Below are positions 55,133 through 59,683 of a stretch of 59,683 bases of DNA, piece by piece. Source of the stretch: a virus. Location of the stretch: IMG/VR virus record IMGVR_UViG_3300030106_002282, positions 1 to 59,683 of that record. The stretch is one strand, 5' to 3'. How positions within the stretch are numbered: position 1 is the stretch's first letter; the number at the start of each line of letters is the position of its first letter. The notes below the pieces were generated by a model. The model did no database searches. It was not told the DNA's origin and saw only the letters and a program-made list of their open reading frames with translations. The position numbers and the translations under genes were made by a program.

Positions 55133-57605
55133 CTATGGTGCTATCTTTGACTATATCTTTAGCTATGTCAACACCTTTTATAAAATCTTCTACAGCTTTT
55201 TTGTCTTTTAGCTGTTCATTTTCTAGCAAATCGCTAGCAATTTGCTGTCCTATTTTAGCTCCTGCTATTTCTGTTTGAGTAGATATTCTTTCTTTTTCAA
55301 TAGCATCTCGATTAGCAGCTTTAGCTGAATCCAACTGTAATCTAGCTTCATCTTCTCTAGCTTTGCGTTGAACCTCGGCTTCTTTGACAGCAATTTCTCT
55401 TTCTTTAATTTGTATCAATGGGTCTTGTTGTTGAGCTTGTATTCTCTCTTGTTCTGCTCTTTGTTGTGATGTTCCTAAGACTCGTTTGGCTGCTTCAGCC
55501 ACTAGACTAGAAATACGTTTTTCAACATCTGCAGGTAGCGGTTCACCTTCTGGCGGTAACTCAACACCCATTTCAGTTTCGATTTCTTTTCTATACTTCA
55601 TAGTTAAATGCTCATTAACATAAGCTGAAGCTGCAGCTAGTATGCTTGGAGCATTTGGACTTTGTTGTAATGTAGCTGCAATTTCTGGATTTTCTTGAGC
55701 TGCTGCTATAGTTTCTATATGTGCTTCGTGGTCTTGTTGTATAAATGCTTTAACAGGAGTGCCATTGATTAAGTTTTGAACTGCAGTCACTGGGTCAACT
55801 GGTTTGATATCTTCATTATCTGGAATAATTTCATCAACATTATCAATACCTAAGACTTCTAGCATTTGTCTGTGTAATTCAGGCAAGTTATACATATCAG
55901 GTGATGCTTGTGCTAATTGCATAGCAGCTTGATACTGCATAATTCTTTGTGCCATTGTTGCAGCATTAGGGTCAGAAACAGGTATAACATCTACTCTTTC
56001 ATCAAAGTCATCCTTTTTAATAAATTCTTCTTCGTCTGTTTCATAAGGATAACTTGGGTCAGTAAAGTCTTTAACTATGCCAACCAATATATTTAATTCT
56101 TTTTTCATGGCTGCATGAAGCCTTGCTTGTACTGCAGACATTACTTTTTGATTTCTTTCTAACAAAGCTAAAGTAGTGCCTACTGGAGCTTGATTATTCA
56201 TATCAGATATCTTCATATCTGAAATACTAGCGAAACGTCTGCCTTCTTCTACTATGTTTTGTAATAGTTGATACAGGGTTCCTGACGGCTCTTTATAAGG
56301 TAAGAAAGTTATGTTGTCTCTTATAGCACCACCAGGTACATCAACATCTCGAAACTCACCAGGCATGATGGGGGTATCATCGCCTTTGATGCGTAAACCT
56401 CTTGCCTTCAAGCCGCCAGGAAGATTAGAAAGAGTTCCTGAATCAACTAATTGTCTAAGAATGGAAGTGGCAGATTTAGCTAAACCACCGACCATATGTA
56501 TTAAACCAAAACCATAAAAACCTAAACCAGGTAAATATTGGTAATGCACAAAATGCATACGTCTAATTTTTTTAGGGTCATCTTCGTAATAGTTTCTACG
56601 AATACTCAAAATATTACCGCTAGGATGGTCGATTGTGACCACATAAGGAATAGCAATACCTGTTTTTTGTCCTTTCGCATCAGTATCTTCAAAACCTTCT
56701 AGGTCTAAATCTACTTGCATTTCTAAAATTGTATGACTGCTATCGTAGTTGTAAGTGTCCTGTTCGCCTGTAATATCGTTGTATTTCTTCGTAATGTCAG
56801 AAATATTTTGTGCAGGCTCAGGTAATTCTATGTCTTTAAAAAAGCCATTTACTTGCATTTTTCTGACTTCATTAGATGATTTACGCATAACATGAGTGGC
56901 TCTTTGGCAAGTCTCTAAGTCACTAGCACCATAATTAACTACAACATCTTCAGCTGGTACAAAGATAGAACTAGGTCTATCTAAGCTTGGGTCAAAATAA
57001 ACTTTACGAAAAGCAGAACCTGCCAAAGGTAAAGAAAACAACATCTTTTCTGTCTCAGTGCGATACTCAGACATTTCATGTGTTAATAAATAATTTAAAT
57101 AATCTTGTACTCGCTGTGATTGTTTTTCTTTATCACTGGTCATTTTGCCAACTATTTTTGTTTTAACTGGACCTTGAGCAGGAAATATTTCAGTTATAGC
57201 CTGTGATTGAAATCGTATTACGGCTTCACTAAGCATGGGATGAAAAACACCACACGCTCCCGACCAAGGAGTTGTACGTTCTTCAATTTTTAATCCTAAT
57301 TGGTCTAAGCCTTTCGTATAGGTTTCTTCCCACTCTGAACGAGATTCTTTATCGCCATTGAATGAACTAATCAAGTCATTACCTAACTCTCTCAGTTTAT
57401 CCTCATCCATAAAGTCAGCTAGATTAGAATTAAAACCTTCATCGCCCATTGGCATAGCATCAGGGTCAAAATCTATAATCATACCTCCGTCATCGGTAGC
57501 AATAGCTACCGACTCAGGATTTTCAATGGAGATTGATAATTCTTCTTCAGTGTCTTGTTCTATAAGTCCGTCTACTGGGGTAGCTGGTCTGCGTTCTATT
57601 GCCAT
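55125..57605 (-). CDS. Portal protein
   Basis: 826 aa. The central part includes FNGDKESRSEWEETYTKGLD, LMSEAV-type clip residues (FHPMLSEAVIRFQSQAITEI) and VDSGTLSNLPGGLKARGLRI, typical of the long portal proteins of marine podoviruses and P22-like phages. The last 200 residues are a Gln/Glu/Ala-rich helical barrel, as in P22 gp1. It forms the dodecameric ring through which DNA is packed and ejected. It lies 7 bases after TerL. Confidence 0.85.
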   Translation of the reverse strand: MAIERRPATPVDGLIEQDTEEELSISIENPESVAIATDDGGMIIDFDPDAMPMGDEGFNSNLADFMDEDKLRELGNDLISSFNGDKESRSEWEETYTKGLDQLGLKIEERTTPWSGACGVFHPMLSEAVIRFQSQAITEIFPAQGPVKTKIVGKMTSDKEKQSQRVQDYLNYLLTHEMSEYRTETEKMLFSLPLAGSAFRKVYFDPSLDRPSSIFVPAEDVVVNYGASDLETCQRATHVMRKSSNEVRKMQVNGFFKDIELPEPAQNISDITKKYNDITGEQDTYNYDSSHTILEMQVDLDLEGFEDTDAKGQKTGIAIPYVVTIDHPSGNILSIRRNYYEDDPKKIRRMHFVHYQYLPGLGFYGFGLIHMVGGLAKSATSILRQLVDSGTLSNLPGGLKARGLRIKGDDTPIMPGEFRDVDVPGGAIRDNITFLPYKEPSGTLYQLLQNIVEEGRRFASISDMKISDMNNQAPVGTTLALLERNQKVMSAVQARLHAAMKKELNILVGIVKDFTDPSYPYETDEEEFIKKDDFDERVDVIPVSDPNAATMAQRIMQYQAAMQLAQASPDMYNLPELHRQMLEVLGIDNVDEIIPDNEDIKPVDPVTAVQNLINGTPVKAFIQQDHEAHIETIAAAQENPEIAATLQQSPNAPSILAAASAYVNEHLTMKYRKEIETEMGVELPPEGEPLPADVEKRISSLVAEAAKRVLGTSQQRAEQERIQAQQQDPLIQIKEREIAVKEAEVQRKAREDEARLQLDSAKAANRDAIEKERISTQTEIAGAKIGQQIASDLLENEQLKDKKAVEDFIKGVDIAKDIVKDSTIDE

Positions 57606-57611
57606 AATATA

Positions 57612-59108
57612 TTAGTAATAATTTGCGGTTCGGTTATGTTCCAAAGGCTCATCTTCTTCATCTGAGTGCAAAGGAATAAAACCTCCTTGTCTAAATCTTA
57701 ACAGAGCTTGCGTAGTGCTATCAACTAAATCGTCATGTTCCATATTAGGAAATCCCGCAAACTGTTCTATAACTTCTTCTGCCCAGCGAGTTTCAGGAGC
57801 ATGAACGATACCAGATGCAAATAAGTCGGATACTGCATTTACTCTAGATATCTTATCGTTGCCTCGACTGGGCGTATACTCTTGTACAGGAATACCCATA
57901 GCTCTCAATTCAAAGATTAAGGGCATACCTGCAGCTTTTGCTTCAACGATAAAAGCATCAGGAGAATAAGCTTTGTATTTTTCCATCGCCATTTTTTTTA
58001 AATCTGGAAACTCTAGACGTTCTTGATAGGCATCTAGCAGCATTACGTTGGGTACGACCATACCCTCATCATCTTCTTTGTAAAATACTCCCCAAGTGGT
58101 ACAAGCAGAGAAGTCAGCTCTTTGATTCTTCATAAAGGCTGTATCCCAAGATTGGATAACAAACTCGCATTGTGGGGGTTCTTTACCTTCCCAGACCTGC
58201 CACCAGTCTCGTTTAACCAATGCTCCTTCTTCAGAAGTAGGGTCTTGCTGGTATTGAGCCATCCATTTGCTGTTGGGTAATTCAGCTCGTAAAGCTTCGA
58301 GTTCATCCATTTTCCAGAACTCACCCCACAAAGGCTTACCCGAAGGCATTATTGCAGGTAGTTCTATGACTTCCCATTGGTCTGCACCACCACGTTTAAT
58401 GCTAGCATCAACCACTTGTCCTGTTAAATCTTTATTGTGCCATCTTGTCATCACGACTACGATTGCACCATTAGGCTGTAAACGCTGTCTAGGACCAGAG
58501 GTATACCACTCATAAGTCTTGTTAAAGACATTAATGTCGGCACTTGCACCTTCTTGTTCTGAATGGGGGTCATCGATTATCAATAAATCCGCACCTTTAC
58601 CAGTTACCGCACCACCAACACCTATCGCAAAGTAATCGCCACCTTGATTCGTATTCCAACGACCTGCTGCTTTGCTATCAGATTGCAAGCTAACATCTGG
58701 GAAAACTTGCTTAAAATCATTACTGTTTACTAGGTTTCTAACCTTTCGACCAAAACCGACAGCTAATTCTGCAGTATGAGCAGTCTGAATAATCTTCTTA
58801 TCTGGATATTTACCTAAGAACCACGCAGGGAGCAAATAAGAGGCGAACTCACTCTTGGTATGTCTAGGAGGCATATTAATAATTAAACGCTTTAAATCGC
58901 CTCTAGCGACCCTCTCGAAAGCCTCAGCCATTATTTCGTGATGATGACCATGAATAAAAGCGGACCACATCTCGCCAACAAAGTTTAAAAATTTTTTTTG
59001 GCAACTTTCTCTGGCTTTGGCTTGCTCTAATTCTTCTAACAAAGCTAATAATTCTTGTTGTTGGTCGCCAGATAAGTTCTTTACTTGGCTTAAAATAGAT
59101 TTATCCAT
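57612..59108 (-). CDS. Terminase large subunit
   Basis: 498 aa motor and nuclease for DNA packaging. A Walker A-like MPPRHTKSEF (residues 80-89) has Thr where most homologues have Gly. Walker B is LLIIDDPH (about 170). The nuclease half begins near residue 315 with VIQSWDTAFMKNQRADFSA and carries the catalytic Asp residues. Length is typical. Its start overlaps the stop of the 58-aa membrane protein gene by 8 bases. Confidence 0.95.
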   Translation of the reverse strand: MDKSILSQVKNLSGDQQQELLALLEELEQAKARESCQKKFLNFVGEMWSAFIHGHHHEIMAEAFERVARGDLKRLIINMPPRHTKSEFASYLLPAWFLGKYPDKKIIQTAHTAELAVGFGRKVRNLVNSNDFKQVFPDVSLQSDSKAAGRWNTNQGGDYFAIGVGGAVTGKGADLLIIDDPHSEQEGASADINVFNKTYEWYTSGPRQRLQPNGAIVVVMTRWHNKDLTGQVVDASIKRGGADQWEVIELPAIMPSGKPLWGEFWKMDELEALRAELPNSKWMAQYQQDPTSEEGALVKRDWWQVWEGKEPPQCEFVIQSWDTAFMKNQRADFSACTTWGVFYKEDDEGMVVPNVMLLDAYQERLEFPDLKKMAMEKYKAYSPDAFIVEAKAAGMPLIFELRAMGIPVQEYTPSRGNDKISRVNAVSDLFASGIVHAPETRWAEEVIEQFAGFPNMEHDDLVDSTTQALLRFRQGGFIPLHSDEEDEPLEHNRTANYY

Positions 59109-59277
59109 GTTTTTTTAAGGCTTTTCGCCATAAAACGAAAAAAAGCAAGATTAAAGTAGGCTGAATAACCACAAATATCACTAAATTCGCTAAGTTATAA
59201 CCCATACCTGTGAAATTCCCAATAACTTGTAAAATATAGACACAGATATTAAAAGTTAAATCAATAAATTCTTGCAT
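59101..59277 (-). CDS. Small membrane protein upstream of TerL
   Basis: 58 aa, starting MQEFIDLTFNICVYILQVIG. One long hydrophobic region (about residues 7-20) and a second, clear membrane segment (NLVIFVVIQPTLILLFFVLW, about 31-50) are followed by a basic tail RKALKKHG. Its stop overlaps the TerL start (ATGGATAA). Small membrane proteins just before terminase genes are often holins (T7 gp17.5 is the classic case), so this is a holin candidate; there is no further proof. Confidence 0.6.
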   Translation of the reverse strand: MQEFIDLTFNICVYILQVIGNFTGMGYNLANLVIFVVIQPTLILLFFVLWRKALKKHG

Positions 59278-59280
59278 AAA

Positions 59281-59400
59281 CTTAATATATACCTAATAAG
59301 TAGAAACCATATAAATTTAAAAACTTACTCAGTACCTAATGGTAGGCACTCACTAAGTATTTACTGGGTATTTGGTAGATACTAGGTATATATATCTACA
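59281..59400. promoter_or_regulatory. Operator-like boxes upstream of the terminase unit
   Basis: Several variants of one box occur in 110 bases: ACTCAGTA (59328-59335), ACTAAGTA (about 59352), ACTGGGTA (about 59363) and ACTAGGTA (about 59381), next to TATATATA. Similar boxes precede the primase gene (10440-10506). The region lies directly upstream of the long minus-strand late unit and probably holds its promoter. Confidence 0.5.
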
Positions 59401-59630
59401 GACTTTAACATAATGCACCCTCTTCACAAAAAAAGCAACAAAAAAATTGAAATATTATGGGGGGTACTAGGATTCCTACCCCTTTTCCTACAAAAAAACC
59501 TAAATAAAACCCTAAAATGCTAGCAAAATGCTATAAAAAAGGGGGGGTATTGAAAAAATAGGGGTTATAGTGAGCAAATCACTATGTATATATAGATAGT
59601 TAGGTAGTCGTACACATATAAGGGGGGTAC
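59401..59630. other. G-run-rich spacer between TerS and TerL, possible packaging site
   Basis: About 230 bases with no gene but with repeated runs of five to seven G (near 59459, 59543 and 59621), each followed by GTA or TAC-like sequence, and one small hairpin ATAGTGA/TCACTAT (about 59567-59585). G-run repeats continue into the terminal repeat. The position between the two terminase genes is a usual place for pac or cos sites. Confidence 0.4.
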
Positions 59631-59682
59631 AGGGGTGTTCTTAGTGCGGGGAAACGATAGCTAAAAGGGGGGTCTTTCTAGG
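59631..59682. repeat. Terminal direct repeat, right copy
   Basis: Second copy of the 52-base sequence at 1-52. Joining the ends places the small terminase gene upstream of the large terminase gene on the minus strand, separated by a G-run-rich spacer. Confidence 0.9.
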
Positions 59683-59683
59683 G

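Noticed and set aside
1-59683. Temperate lifestyle
   Set aside because: No integrase, excisionase or clear immunity repressor is found; a ribbon-helix-helix gene and a parS-like site are not enough.
1-59683. tRNA genes
   Set aside because: I searched by eye for T-loop and acceptor patterns on both strands and found none that fold; a tRNA search program would settle this.

Overview
The window is a complete, circularly mapping genome of a tailed phage of about 59.6 kb. Bases 1-52 are repeated at 59631-59682, and the minus-strand gene order runs from the small terminase (48-539) across the join to the large terminase (57612-59108). The DNA is AT-rich and every structural gene points to a podovirus: a P22-type portal, a gp4-like adaptor, a gp10-like stabilisation protein, huge injected-type proteins, and no tape measure, sheath or tube. 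The virion repertoire resembles marine podoviruses of AT-rich Gram-negative hosts. Spanins, an outer-membrane CsgG and a FecR protein all imply a Gram-negative host, but I cannot name it. I found no integrase, RNA polymerase, DNA polymerase, tRNA or CRISPR.

Layout. (1) 0.75-7.0 kb, plus strand: an early module with an AAA+ MoxR-like ATPase, a DUF3150-like protein, a metallopeptidase-like/VWA protein and small unknowns. The leaders between these genes are unusual RNAs. One (2930-2986) is an essentially canonical type III hammerhead ribozyme, one (5435-5521) is an expanded version of it, and two (1122-1202, 1667-1748) look like type I hammerheads. Most of these leaders also show the Shine-Dalgarno in the loop of a small hairpin. 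(2) 7.06-7.67 kb: a non-coding, origin-like region with a strong terminator, three tandem DnaA boxes, several copies of a dispersed palindromic motif and a parS-like palindrome. (3) 7.67-10.8 kb: a ribbon-helix-helix gene, and on the minus strand a T7-type primase-helicase. (4) 10.9-18.6 kb, plus strand: recombination, replication and DNA modification genes (RecB-like nuclease, DUF1071-type annealing protein, SSB-like protein, Ref-like HNH nuclease, two DNA methyltransferases, a DUF4338/Mom-like protein, RusA). (5) 59.3 down to 18.6 kb, minus strand: the packaging, head, tail, lysis and injected-protein genes.

The most remarkable part is 37.1-41.8 kb. Inside the lysis region, between the spanin/endolysin genes and a nuclease/holin-like pair, lies a tight co-directional set: CsgF-like, CsgG-like (curli secretion pore), a curlin-repeat protein, a secreted FecR-domain protein and a CHASE2-class III adenylate cyclase. 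The phage thus carries a compact amyloid-export system joined to a cAMP signalling protein. A second genome-wide signal is an asymmetric repeat, TCACYAGTGA followed by ATAATATTTTT, found about a dozen times in both orientations inside and between genes. It resembles stoperator-type or replication/partition sites.

How it fits together: the phage lacks a polymerase but has a primase-helicase, an SSB-like protein, recombination proteins and DnaA boxes, so it probably recruits the host DnaA and replisome. The late minus-strand transcription unit has an internal UUCG terminator directly after the major capsid gene, so head and tail/lysis modules are likely set to different levels. Shared ACTAAGTA-like boxes before the terminase unit and before the primase gene suggest one regulator controls both.
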